From positions 17,670,162-17,734,161 of the forward strand of contig JAAALK010000287.1 of the NCBI GenBank assembly GCA_019279435.1: 64,000 nucleotides of DNA. Direction: 5' to 3'. This stretch comes from Zizania palustris (lineage: Eukaryota > Streptophyta > Magnoliopsida > Poales > Poaceae). Under the pieces are notes generated by a model. That model was not told the origin of the DNA. It was given only the letters and a program-made list of their open reading frames with translations, and did not search any database. Below are positions 1-11,081 of the stretch, in pieces; within the stretch, counting starts at the first letter, position 1, and every line of letters starts with the position of its first letter. The translations under genes and the position numbers were made by a program.

Positions 1-610
1 ATGCATGACTGCCTCGATTGACTAATTTAAAACTCTTATTTCTTAATTAGACTTTCACATAAATAATAAGACTATGTGTCCAACTTTATACTATTAGATT
101 AATATAATTAATTCTTAGTTATGACTTTGCACCGGTTCTATAGGTTTTGTGGAACTTTATACTATTAGGGTACTATATAATCAAATCTTATTTATAGCGC
201 TTGTGTAATTTTATTATATATGCTTATCACCATCCAGTTCTATGAGTTGTGGCAATAATAAACGGCTTTTAGCATTGTGTGTTAAAAATCGAACTCGCGT
301 CAAAGTTCTAGTTGGTAAAATGGATTTTCCTCGCTACTCATAGGCCTAGAAATCAGGTTACATGACTTCTTTGTTGACATCTTGCTCTGTTGCATAGTCC
401 AGTACGGTCTTATATCAATTTTTGAAGAACTCTTTAATATGTAGCATCTTAGACCAACTTGCTCACTGGCACATGAAAATAGTTAGACAAAGTAGGCCAC
501 TATAGTTGTATATACAAGCCAAATTAAATATATTGAGTATATATCTTTAGAAGAAATTAAAGAGGCCACGCCGAACACATCAACTACCTTTAATTAAGTA
601 ATCCAGATCA
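1..610. other. AT-rich non-coding DNA
   Basis: I see no open reading frame of note, no RNA gene and no clear transposon terminus here. The sequence is AT-rich and serves as the target DNA into which the solo LTR starting at 616 inserted. It could be decayed transposon sequence or an intergenic remnant; nothing in it lets me choose. Confidence 0.5.
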
Positions 611-935
611 TACACTGTTAGAGTCTTAGAGATAATCTTGTTATTATATGTCTTTTAATTGAGTGAGTCGGTGTATTGCACGGTGAAGCAAGCCAAGAGT
701 CTAAATGTGTTGCATGCAGGAAAATTAGGTGAGTGATTGCATTGGCTTAAAGAGTGAATTAAGTCATCCACTTAGTGAGTGGAGTGATTAGGGAATACAT
801 GTATGTGACAGGACGTGGCTTGCATGCAAGACAGATGAAAAGTTGTTGGCTGAGTGGTGCAGCCTAAATATCTCTTGTATATGTTATTTAAGTATGATAC
901 CTAGTTGAGAGTGAAACGAGAGTAATCTTAACTAT

Positions 936-2955
936 TGTTGGACCGGAAACGGCGACCAGAGGGGGGTGAATGAGAGCTTTTAAAATTTCAGACTAAAAAT
1001 AGCCTTCTGTTTTAATTCTGTCTTCTGCGGAACAGGCTTCGAATACACCCTTCGAAGTTCTGGTTCGGAGGTATTTTACAACTTTAGAAACAGGCTTCGC
1101 AAGGAGCAAAAGTTCGAAGCCAAGAAGACTTCGCTCCTCCCACAACTTCGAAAATTCAGCTCTGCTAAGTCAGTGCAGGCTCCACACACTAGGTGCCTTC
1201 GAGCAGGCTTTGCACTTCACCATTCACAAGAGCAGACTTCCCTCTGAGTACTTCGAACAAATACTCAATGATAGCAACTGGTGCTAGGCTTCGTACTTCG
1301 AAGGTCTAAATGCACACTGAACACACATCGCCGAGGACTTCGACAAGGGAAGAAAACAGGCTTCGAGTTAAGCCAAGAACAGTGCTTCGCTAGTAATCAG
1401 AGAGGTCTAGCCTCCAGTTTACACAGAGCGAACAGACACTGAAAAACACACTTCACACATACAGACCTCTCACACACTTCTCCAAAACACTCTAGTGCAA
1501 TAAACTCAACACAGGAAGAAGTGAGACACAGAGAGATCAAAGCATGTAGTGTAAACTAAGCATACAAGTTCAAGCGGTAAATGAAAACATAATCAAAGCT
1601 TCATTGCTTGAATAGGGAACACAAAATGAACTCACAGACTGAATACAAGGAATGTGGCGGCTAGTACAGGAGCTCAAAAATGGCTGCTCAAAGTGTTGAT
1701 GTGACCTAGCTAGCCTCCACTATTTATAGGCACTATTCAGGCCTGTGAATAGACTACTTTACCCCTAGGGTTTACACTGTTTTTGTCTCATCAGAACAGG
1801 GGGTACAGTTGATAGTCTACTTTATTTGGAGGCTTCTTTTGTCAGCTTCGCAGAGGAGACATCATCAGCTTTTGCAGAGAAGACACGATCATCATTTGCA
1901 GTTTTGGAGCCTTATGAAGCCCCCCTTAGCACGCGAGAGGTGCGGTAGCTTCGGTGAGAAGCCTTGAGCCTGACGGCCTTCGCTTCACCGAAGTCAGCCT
2001 TCAATACAGAGACAGTTTTGAGCCGAAACCGTCAAAGCCCTTGGGCCTTCGCACCAACACCTCCGGAGTGGACCACCACGACTTTGCAGCTTCTCCTAGC
2101 TCGAACTCCGTCAGTCCGTGTACCGAAGCCATGCATGGCCGAAGTACCTCAAGTCAGCCTCACTCCGAAGCCCCACCTTCAGAGTACTACCCTTCGAAGT
2201 CCCTCCTTCGTCTAAGGCCTCCGCATGAAGCATTCCATGAGCACTTCGTCGCAGTGTCTCTCCCCGAGCACACTCCTCGACGAACCTCACCCGGACCATG
2301 CCTTCGATGCACCTCGACTTCTGAGACCTTCGTCGGGTATACCTTCGAGTGCCTCCCTCCAGAGCACACTTCGAATGCCCTGCCTCATTGCTGAGGACTT
2401 TGTCCACCATACTCCGAAGTCACTCCATTCGGAGTACCCTTCGAAGTGCCTCGTCTCCGAGGACTTCGTCTCGGAGTACCTTCACCCGAAGCCATGCTCC
2501 GCACTCTCTGCCTTCGTTTGGCGCACCTCGACCCGAGGTCCGACCTCGACCCCTTCGCAGCCTTCGTGACCAAGCTCCCCGCTCACCTGGCATCAAGCCT
2601 CCCGCTTGACCCAGGTTCACTTGCTGTGAACCGTCTATCGCCTCCAAAGTCACCTACATACCACAGACAAACAAACAAGTGTATCCAATACCTCGGAGAC
2701 CTCTTCGAGTAAACAACCTTCAACACACACTCCGGTGTACTGCCCAAAGTACCGAACCCTTCGGTACAACCCAATCATCATGTACTGTCGGACCCCTCCG
2801 ACAGGCACACTCTGCTGCAACAGCTGCAGCAAACAGACCCACCGAACCCTTCGGTGAAACCACCTCCGAACCCCTTCGGAAAGACCCCTTCGAATCAGAG
2901 GATAAAATATGTCAATCACTCATCACAGACTCCGAAACCAACCCTTGGTTTCTCA
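936..2955 (-). mobile_element. Sirevirus-type solo LTR (2.0 kb), nested
   Basis: On the plus strand it runs from TGTTGGACCGG (936) to TTGGTTTCTCA (2955). These are the same termini as the LTRs of the minus-strand Sireviruses at 26.7 and 37.3 kb. A perfect 5-bp duplication ACTAT flanks it (931-935, 2956-2960). It lies inside the solo LTR 616-3561. Its inverted TATA box is the tatttata at 1731-1738. Many CTTCGAAG/TTCGAA palindromic motifs fill it, as in its relatives. Open frames inside it, up to 146 codons, are not genes. Confidence 0.9.
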
Positions 2956-3175
2956 ACTATATTAAAGCATCCAGATTTCCGTGTCGTCCGTCCGCAATCT
3001 CGTACGTGTCTTCTCACTTCCCATAAAAAACCGACCAAAACTTATACCCTATAAAAACCACCCGAACCGGTGCCCTGAACCGCCTGGCCGCACACACAGC
3101 CGGAGCAGCACGACGTGCGCCCCTGTGCAACCGCCCCTGCAACGCATGCAGCGCAACCTGCGCTTGGCTGCGTGA

Positions 3176-3285
3176 GAAAGATAGAAGAAAAGAGGAAAAA
3201 TAAAAAAAAGAAGAAAAAGAAAAAAGAAGAAAAAAGAAAAAGAATAAAAAAATAAAAAACAAGAAAAGAAAAGAAAATTGTATTT
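3176..3285. repeat. Purine-rich (A/G) low-complexity tract
   Basis: About 110 bp made almost only of A and G, with runs such as aaaaaagaagaaaaag. It lies in the downstream half of the outer solo LTR. It could be a transcribed purine tract of the LTR or microsatellite growth after insertion. Confidence 0.7.
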
Positions 3286-3575
3286 ATATTTCAGTCTTTT
3301 AATTTATGTATTTTGCGTGGAAGTAAAAACCCTTAGATTTCTGAAAAATCATGTAGAAACATAAATTTTGCGCAAAAACCCTATTACAAAATAAGATTCT
3401 GTTGCAAAACACAGACATCTGACTAGTAGAGGAAAAGTGTCTTGCTTTGTGTTGGTGTGCAGCAATAAAATTCTATTCATCTTTTTGTTCAATGAAGTTG
3501 AGTGTTCTTGTGTTCTTAGAGTGTACTTGAGAGGTGCTAATCAAGTGGATTAGCGCCAACATACACACTCCAACA

Positions 3576-4481
3576 GGGCTCCTATGTAAGCCCTCAAACT
3601 CATTTTTAAGAGCTCACGAGAAAAATTGAAATCCAACAAACCGTTATTTTACTCTCAAAATAGGATAGCTCTCAAAGAGGGCACAAGACCTCAACCCTAG
3701 GGCCCTATCTCGGCTCTCATCCACGCCACGTGTGCACACGCTTCCCGTGCATGTAGGTTTCCCGCTTATTTAAATTTGAATATTCATATTTTCATTTAAA
3801 AATTTGAATATTTAAATATGATAGATGATTATGTTCCTATATTTAAATTTAATATTTGTATTTTCATTTAAAAATTTGAATATTTAAATACGACAGATGA
3901 TTATGTTCCTATATTTAAATTCGAATATTTTTATTTGCATTTAGATATTTGAATATTTAAATACGATAGATGATTATGTTCCTATTGTTTAATATGATAG
4001 ATAATTATGTTCCTATATTTAAATTTTAATATTTGTATTTGCATTTAAAATTTTGAATATTTAAATTTGGATATTTAAATACAATAGATGATTATGTTTC
4101 TATTATTTAATATGATAGATGATTATGTTCCTATATTTAAATTTGAATATTTGTATTTGCATTTGAAAATTTTGAATATTTAAATATGATAGGTGATTAT
4201 GTTCCTATTGTTTAATATGATAGATGATTATGTTTCTATATTTAAATTTGAATATTTTATTTTCATTTAAAAATTTGAATATTTAAATACGATAGATGAT
4301 TATGTTTCTAGATTTAAATTTTAATATTTGTATTTGTATTTAAAAATTTGAATATTTAAATAAGGGCTCTATTTTGAGAGCCACTGCTAGAGCGAAACCT
4401 AAAAAATAGACCTCTTATAAATAGGGAAGCCTTCAAATCAAAAGTAGCGGTTACATGATTTGAGGGCTACTGATTTGAGCA
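3576..4481. mobile_element. Putative non-autonomous TIR (MITE-like) element
   Basis: The left edge (about 3576-3603) and the reverse complement of the right edge (about 4457-4481) share an imperfect terminal inverted repeat centred on the motif AGCCCTCAAA. A second inverted pair containing CTCTCAAAATAG lies further in, at about 3652-3675 and 4366-4385. The core is an AT-rich minisatellite. No transposase is present. I could not define a target duplication, so superfamily (hAT, Mutator or other) stays open. Confidence 0.45.
3765..4365. repeat. AT-rich minisatellite (GATGATTATGTTCCTAT core)
   Basis: The motif gatgattatgtt(c/t)ctat recurs nine times, spaced either about 35 or about 70 bp apart. 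It is separated by variants of atttaaatttgaatatttgtatttgcattt. The array sits between the inverted arms of the putative TIR element and has probably grown by unequal exchange or slippage. Confidence 0.85.
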
Positions 4482-4805
4482 ATCTTCTTTCTGCTCTGTT
4501 TTCATGTACGTCAAATAAATTACAAGCATATATAACAAATGCTCTCGAAACTCTAAACTGATACAGTGAATCAGTCATTCCACCATCTATCCATAGCAAT
4601 AAAAACAACAACAGAATTGAAAAGAACAGATGCGTTAATTCACTTGTATTTGCAAGAAAAATTTCAACCCTACCAAAAAGTTATTGCAACCGGATATACA
4701 TAGATCAAAGAATAAACCACATATATAGACCGCAAACTAGATAACAAAATGTACTTGCTTGATCATTTCATATTAAACTGATGTATTGAACTAGTGTATC
4801 CAATC
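4482..4805. other. AT-rich spacer without recognisable feature
   Basis: No coding potential or transposon terminus was recognised. It lies between the TIR-like element and the start of the duplicated segment A. Confidence 0.5.
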
Positions 4806-4948
4806 AATGTCGCTTCTACCACTTATCTAGCTAAAGAAACTCATGTATATGGAAAACATGCACACAATGAGATAAAATGTGATACATAATATAATTCTAC
4901 TAGGTAAGTATATGAAAATATAAATGCATTAAGAAACATGATAGATGT
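4806..4948. repeat. Duplicated segment A, first part
   Basis: This 143-bp stretch matches 52487-52630 closely in direct orientation. It continues after the Copia insertion at 23981. In the second copy the two halves are contiguous, which shows the pre-insertion state. The last 5 bp (4944-4948, GATGT) are the left target duplication of the Copia element. Confidence 0.8.
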
Positions 4949-5445
4949 TGTTGGATATACATGGGCTTGTCCCATTTTGATTTATTCAATAATACGTTAA
5001 ATGTAAAGGTCCACAATAATGCTACGGTACACTAAAACTTTTAGTCCCATATTGAATGTTTACATGTCTTTTGCTCAACTTAAATAGATGGACTGATTAT
5101 TATGTGTCTATTGAGAAGTTGAGACAGGCTAAGGGCGTGCGCAGTGACGATAATGGAACCGTGTTTTGCCACTGTGTCGTGCCACCCTAAAATATTGCGA
5201 TGACCGTTGGCCTTCCGTCTCCCTCTTCATGAGAGAGCTTAATTGCGGTGACTGTTGGCCTTCCGTCTCCCCATTCATGAGATATCTTAATCGCGAGACC
5301 GATGGCCTTCCGTCTCCCCATTCATGAGAGATCTTAATCGTGAGACCGATGACTTTCCATCTCCCTATTCATGAGAGATCTTAATCACGAGACCGTTGGC
5401 CTTCCGTCTCCCTCTTCATGAGCGAGCTTAATTGCGGTGACTATT
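4949..5445 (+). repeat. Copia left LTR, first part (U3)
   Basis: Starts TGTTGGATATAC and matches 22907 onward. It breaks off at the Gypsy insertion, whose 5-bp duplication CTATT occupies 5441-5445, and resumes at 17833. Confidence 0.9.
5197..5445 (+). promoter_or_regulatory. U3 tandem repeats of 47-48 bp upstream of TATA
   Basis: Five units begin at 5197, 5245, 5293, 5340 and 5387, and a sixth is cut by the Gypsy insertion at 5445 and finishes after 17832. Each carries ggccttccgtctcc and tcatgagag(a)(t/g)cttaat. The array ends directly at the TATA box (17859-17865). Tandem repeats at this place in Copia U3 regions, for example tobacco Tnt1, act as transcription enhancers; that role here is inferred. 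Confidence 0.75.
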
Positions 5446-8400
5446 TGTAACACCCCAATTTTTCAAAACAATAAAAATATTATTAAACTCAATTATTATT
5501 TCAGAAAATACTTTTAAATCCCTTTTATACCCTTTTGAACTACAACATGGAGTAGATGACCAAATCAGGAGGTGAAACTTTTTGTATATGATCCCAAGAC
5601 CAAAATATAATTTTGAGAATTTTTATAAATTTTTACCAGCCTTGGAAGTAGCCCTAATCTTTTAATCTATTTTCTGGAATTATTTTTATTCAGAAAAGTA
5701 TTAGAACAGTAATGGGCCTCTCTCCCTCCCTTTTCTCTCTCCCGGCCGGCCCAGCCCGTTACCGCGCTCGCCTTAGACTGACACATGGACCCCACCTGTC
5801 GGCGCCGAAACCTTTCCCCTCGCGCGCGCACCCGACAACCCGGCCCCACCCGTCAGCCCCCTCTCCCGCGCACTCGCCCCCGCTGACCACCTTGGCCCAC
5901 TTGTCGGATTCGTCGTCTCCGCGAGATCCGCCCCCAAATCCCCCCCCCTCGCCGGCCGACGCAATAACGCGCCTCGGATCCGTTGCCCCCGACCCCCTCC
6001 CCTCAAATTGAGCCCGGCATTCAATCCCCCGCGCTCCGGCGACCGTTTCCCCCATTAAACCCCGCCCGATTGCGTCCCGGTTCGATGAACCTGCATGTCG
6101 CCCGAACCTCGCCGGCGTTTAAACGCGTTAACTCCCGGCCACCGTAGACTACGCCCTCTCTGCCCCCGCCGATGGCCCTATTTAAACCCCCTGGCCACCC
6201 GCATTTCACCCTCACGCCTACACGTCGCGAGAACACACAGAACGCCCTCACTCCAAGCTTTAGCGCATTCCCTCTGGTTCGTCTCCGGCCACCGCTCGCC
6301 GTCGCACCGGACCACCTCCGCCCGTGCCTTCGCCACCATCGTGACCACCGAGACTTCCCCAACGCCGGCCACCACTCCGTCGACGAGAACCCTCGCCGGA
6401 TCGCCGTCGCCGCCCGGAACCCGAACACCTCCACCGCCTCCGCTCGTCGCCGGCCTCGCTCCGTCGACCTTTTCTCACCGCCGAGGTACCCTCGTGATCC
6501 CCGTAGCACCCTCGTTCCATTTTAGGCCTTAGACTAGGTCGCCGTCGCTCGCCGTGGCCGCTGGCCCGCTCGCCGTCGTCGGAGAAGACGACCGGCACGG
6601 GTCGAGTACCCGTGCCGTGTCGGATTCACGCACGACCGTGCGATCTGGATCCGACGGTGATGGTTAATCCCCGCGTGCGGATTAATCTGATCCGTTAGAT
6701 CTCGGCGAAGGGGTACGTTTTAATCCCGTGCGTCCATTTGTTTTAAAACCCCGCGTTTAATCTCGTGCGTCCACGTGGTACCGGTTCGCACGTTTTAATC
6801 CTGGCCGTCCGTAGCCACTTACACGTCCCGCCTCGCCCTCGCGCGTCGGATCTGGATCCGACGGTCCAGATCGACCCGGTGCACGCGCACAGTGCGCGGG
6901 TTCACCGTGGGTCTGGCTCACCGTGGACCCGAGAGGTTTAAAATTTGAAAATAAATTCCAGAAATGCCTTTAAACTTGATAAAATTCATATCTAATGCAT
7001 TTGGACTCTAAAAACTACCATTCCAATTTTAGAAAATTCATAAAATTATTCTCTACATGTTTATGCCATAAAAACAGTAGGTTTATTTTGACATTTTCAT
7101 GTTTATTCAAATAATTACTCAAAAGCCTTTAGGATTAAAATATGGATTAAAATATTTAAACTTCAGAAAAATTATTATTAATTTCCTTTCTGTTCATTCA
7201 CTGAAAACCACCAAATTGACATGAACTTTTCATTTCACACTTATTTAAGGATTTAATATGACCATAATCCCATTTAAACATTTGTTTTCTAAAAAGGACA
7301 ACCCTTCATTTTAATCCCTTTAAAATTATTTATAAAATTCAGAACCTTAACCTTTGGGTTTATTTACTCAAACCAACTTTAACTTATGTGTTTATAATGT
7401 AATGTTATACTGTTTGATTAGATGTTATGTTCTTCTTTATTTTACTTTATATTAAAAAGACTACGACGTCGCCGAGGAGCCGGAGTACTTCCCCGAAGTC
7501 CCTCCCTCTCCCTTTGCTGAACAAGGCAAGTCACCAAACAATTCTTTTGAGCATATTGAACCCATGTCTGAATTGACTATCGCTAAAACACATAGGTTAT
7601 GTATATGCATTAGTCAAGTGAACCCTTACATTATATTTATTTAGGATCCCCCGACCTTGATGTGCAACCCAAGCCATGCTATCTCGCCTAACCTCCTTGT
7701 CACCACATGATCAATGATATTAGCTAGTGTCCAAAGTATTGACACGGCCGCTATAGGATAAAAATGAGTCGTAGCAAAATGGTTCTATTATATGATCCCC
7801 GTTGCTTCTTATCTTGGAAATTCTGTTGGTGATGAGTCATGGTTGTGAGTGTATGCATGGTGGGTTCCGGGTGCAAGCTAGGGCATTGGTCAGTCGCACC
7901 CAGGGGCACTATAAGGACCGGTCTGAGGGATCCGTTGCAATACACTTACGTACTAACCACAAGTCTAGTGGGTAAGTCCTAACTAAGGTATGGGTTGTTC
8001 CAAACCGAGGCCACCATTTGGAGATGGGTCAAGTTGCACCTGCGGGTGACTTGTACCGATGTGGCGCAAAAGGGGGTGCGACGTTAGCCGGGATGCGGCC
8101 CGGCGCGCCGGCGAAACCTAGAGCGGGTGGTTATCGCTTGGAACATCTCATATTGAGGTTTTGGCACTGAGTTCCCGTGAAATGGGTCATCTCGTTGAGA
8201 TGAGTGCGTGCCTTGTGGGTACAGTAGTACATCTCTGATCAGAGTCTTAAATCTTTTCGAAAAGCCGAGCCCACGGTCAAGGGCGGGTTGCGTGACATCC
8301 CCCAGTTAGTTTACTTTGAATATGAATGTGCATGATGGATTGACATGTAAGGACCGTTGTGCGAGGAGGTAAAACGTACTCCTCGAGTTAGTTGATGTTG

Positions 8401-8827
8401 ATGATGTTCATGTTTACTTTCCGCATGATTAAAATATGATTACACTAAATGCCATAACTGCAACTGCTTTATTCCGCATTGTTAGCCATTACCCTTCCTT
8501 GTTTATTATCCTGCATTATTATTTGCATTTGCGGTGGCTTGTTGAGTACTTTTTGTACTCATACCCGTTGGACCCCACAGAGGATGCTTATCTTGAAGAC
8601 GGTCTGGAGTAGCGACCCAGTCAAGAAGAAAAATCCTGAAGAAGAAGTTCGTCATGCCGTTGTCTAATTATTTTACCTACTGTTTTATTAAAACAATGTT
8701 GTAATAAATATGGTCTGCGTACCATGGATTTTATCGTATGTACGTTGTCGCATGATGAACCTCTTGTATTATTGTTTTTCTATGGAAATTCAATAATGTC
8801 TCGATTTTGTTAAATCGGGGCGCTACA
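5446..8827 (+). repeat. Gypsy 5' LTR
   Basis: Runs from TGTAACACCCCAATTTTTC to GGGGCGCTACA and is matched base for base over long stretches by 14446-17827 at a fixed offset of 9000. A likely TATA element (ctatttaaac) lies at 6178-6187, giving a U3 of about 0.7 kb and an unusually long R/U5. The reading frames in it are GC-rich artefacts, repeated identically in the other LTR. Confidence 0.95.
6178..6187 (+). promoter_or_regulatory. Putative TATA box of Gypsy 5' LTR
   Basis: The AT-rich ctatttaaac stands alone in a GC-rich stretch in the LTR. Transcription would start about 30 bp further on. The same sequence is at 15178-15187 in the 3' LTR. Confidence 0.5.
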
Positions 8828-8830
8828 AGA

Positions 8831-8842
8831 TGGTATCAGAGC
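8831..8842 (+). other. Gypsy primer-binding site (initiator Met-tRNA)
   Basis: TGGTATCAGAGC, three bases after the LTR end at 8827. This is complementary to the 3' end of plant initiator methionine tRNA and primes minus-strand DNA synthesis. Confidence 0.95.
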
Positions 8843-8965
8843 CGACTTGACTGTAGGAAGCCAAACAGACCCGCCTAGCCATTAGCCATAGGAATTTATT
8901 TCTTGAAAATCTACTCCATAAACTTTGTTCCTCTCCTCACTTTTATTCAACTTACTGTTTTGTAG

Positions 8966-9771
8966 ATGCCTGTCTACCAAGTCCACAGCTACTGCCGTCA
9001 CTACGAGGGCTTCGTCCGGGAGCTCCGCATGATGCTCACCTTCCTCGGGTTCCTCTTCGAACCCGAATTTCAAGGAGTCTACCCCGACGAGTTCGCCGGG
9101 CCTTGCGACGTCTCCCTCACCGTCCATGGCTCGGAGAACACCTGCCGCCCTACACCACCGCACTTGGAGGCCCGACTTTCGACGTCGCGTGCCAACGAGT
9201 CGCCCTCTAGGCCCTCATGGAGCTGAGGATGATCTACGACGATCGTCTTCAGAACTCATCCTTCCGGCTTGTGCCGAAGCGTACTCCCGGAGCCCACCGT
9301 AGCATCTACCTCGGAGTTCACTCCGTGCGTGATCCGGTCATGGCCCGGCAGTCGCGTCTTCTGCAGGCCATGGATGATCTCCACACCGAGGCGGTGCTCG
9401 ACGCCGACGAGCACCATGAGGCGGTTGCGTTTCTTCGTGAAGAAATGAAGAACCTGATCCAACAGAACGGCGAGCTGCAGCGCAAGATCATACAGCTGCA
9501 GAAGGACATAGCGGAGATGGTTCCTCTTCTTCCAAGGAAGAAGAAACCTATCCGTGAGCCCCTCCCTCGCCCCAAGAGGATCCCGCCACGACCCTCCCCC
9601 GCCAGGCCTTCCACCAGCGCCCCTACACCACGCCCCGGCCTCGTCTCCGACTCCATCATCGAGAATTTTCTCGAGCCCACCATCTCTCTGGAGCCGCGCG
9701 CTCAGTGGTTCCGAGAGCACGGAGACCGCCTCCGGTGGCGAGTAGGCGTTAGGAGACGCAAATTCAAATAA
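8966..9771 (+). pseudogene. Extra upstream ORF (ORF0-like) of the chromovirus, broken
   Basis: A protein of unknown function sits between PBS and gag. The first frame (8966-9226) passes into a second (9217-9771) by a one-base frame change near 9140. An in-frame TAG at about 9208-9210 also separates the second part from its upstream continuation. The product would have a globular N-terminal part, a hydrophilic helical segment that looks coiled-coil (around codons 55-95 of the second frame) and a proline/arginine-rich tail. Rice RIRE3/RIRE8-type elements are known, as far as I recall, to carry an ORF upstream of gag in this position. Function unknown. Confidence 0.6.
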
Positions 9772-9952
9772 AGATCTTGATTTTGTATGTGGTGCCGTCT
9801 GCAACAAGTTGGGTTGTAGATGGAATAAGAACTTAATTGTAATGAACTATTTATACCACTTGATATATTTGTGTGCTTGAATGCTATATGTTAATTTTTG
9901 GTTGTATTATTGTTTCGTCATCTTTTGTTTCCTCACTTTGGATATTCAGAAG

Positions 9953-11081
9953 ATGGCCGACCACCAGAACACCGGCTCTAACAACGGAGCAGGAGGGAGC
10001 CGAGATGCGCCTGAGGGCGTTGTGCCCAACTGGGGTGCGACAGGCCCGCGCCAATCCGGGTCGCCTTCCGCCAACCACCCCACCTTGGCGGAAATGATGG
10101 CGAATCAGAATCATCTGATCACCGCCCTCCTCACCCAAATGCAGCACCAACAGGCTCAGTTGGACCGTCTGCAGAACGGGGAGCCCGCCCCTCGCGCACC
10201 AGCACCCGCGGCCGCTCCGCAACTCTCCGAGTTCTTGCGCGTGCGCCCGCCCATCTTCTCGAGCACAACCAACCCGATGGAGGCCGGAGATTGGCTTCGC
10301 ACCATCGAGAAGAAGCTCGACCTCCTCCCCTGCACAGATCCGGGAGCGAGTGGCCTTCGCCACTCATCAGCTCCAGGGTCCCGCCGCTGAGTGGTGGGAC
10401 AACTATCGTGCGTCCCAGCCAGAGGGCCACATGGTGACTTGGGCGGAGTTCACCATCGCCTTTCGTGCCGCCCACGTCCCCGCCGGTGTCATCGCAGTCA
10501 AGCAGTAGGAGTTCCGCGACCTGCAGCAGGGCAACAGGACTGTCATGGAGTACCTCCATGAGTTCAACCGCCTCGCACGCTACGCACCGGAGGAAGTGCG
10601 CACCGACGCCCTCCGCCAAGCCAAGTTCCTCAGGGGACTTAAGGATGAGCTGTCCATCCAGCTCGTCGCCGCCGACTTCGCCGACTTCCAGCGGCTGGTC
10701 AATAAAGCGCTCATCCAAGAGACTGAGCAGAACAAGCTGGACCTCAAGAAGAGGAAGATGATCGCCTTCAAACACCAGCAGGCGAACACTCAGAGGCCCC
10801 GCTTCGCCCCCCCGCCACCAGCGCCCGCCTACCATCCTCGGCCCGCCTTCAGGCCACCTCACGCAGCCGGTGGATCCAACGCCGGACATCCTCGCCCCGC
10901 TCAGCCGGCACCAGCCGCCAAGGCCCCGATCTTGAGGGATCGTCAAGGAAGGCCGGTCGTCTGCTTCAACTGCCGCAAGGAAGGGCACTACTCGCACCAG
11001 TGTCCTCACCCCAAGCAGAACCAAGGCGCAGCACCCCACCAGGCCGTTCGCGCCCGCGTCAACCACATCAGCGCGGAGTAA
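9953..11081 (+). pseudogene. gag: Gypsy gag (capsid-nucleocapsid), broken
   Basis: Gag forms the virus-like particle and binds RNA. Translation probably starts at the ATG at 9953 (MADHQN), just after an A-rich leader. The N-terminal part is disordered and Pro/Ala-rich, followed by the retrotransposon Gag domain (from about 10230, with the WW/EF motifs of the domain near 10390-10560). A CCHC zinc knuckle (CFNCRKEGHYSHQC) lies at about 10963-11004. Lesions: a frame change near 10330-10345 (frame of 9953 to frame of 10545), TAG at 10506-10508 in the second frame, and a TAA at 11079-11081 where related elements read straight into protease. The last stop is in frame with pol. Confidence 0.85.

Larger units (their letters stand above)
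616..3561 (+). mobile_element. Copia-like solo LTR, split by a second solo LTR
   Basis: The piece begins TGTTAGAG at 616 and ends GCCAACA at 3561. It is flanked by a perfect 5-bp duplication TACAC (611-615 and 3562-3566). Removing the inner insertion (936-2955 plus one copy of its duplication) leaves about 921 bp. There is no primer-binding site or coding sequence, so this is a solo LTR, expected from recombination between the two LTRs of one element. A possible TATA box (taccctataaaaacc, about 3044-3058) lies upstream of an AATAAA-like signal near 3464, which suggests plus orientation. Family is uncertain; termini and length fit Ty1/copia. Confidence 0.75.

Noticed and set aside
3760..4370. 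CRISPR-like array (regularly spaced repeats)
   Set aside because: The spacers are themselves repeats and AT-rich, and the genome is a plant; it is a minisatellite.
5712..6598. Overlapping frames in both strands of the GC-rich Gypsy LTR
   Set aside because: Same frames occur in the other LTR at +9000; GC-rich promoter/leader DNA explains them.
8479..8667. Small protein frame in the Gypsy LTR near 8.5 kb
   Set aside because: Repeated in the other LTR (17478) only because LTRs are identical; no start context or domain.
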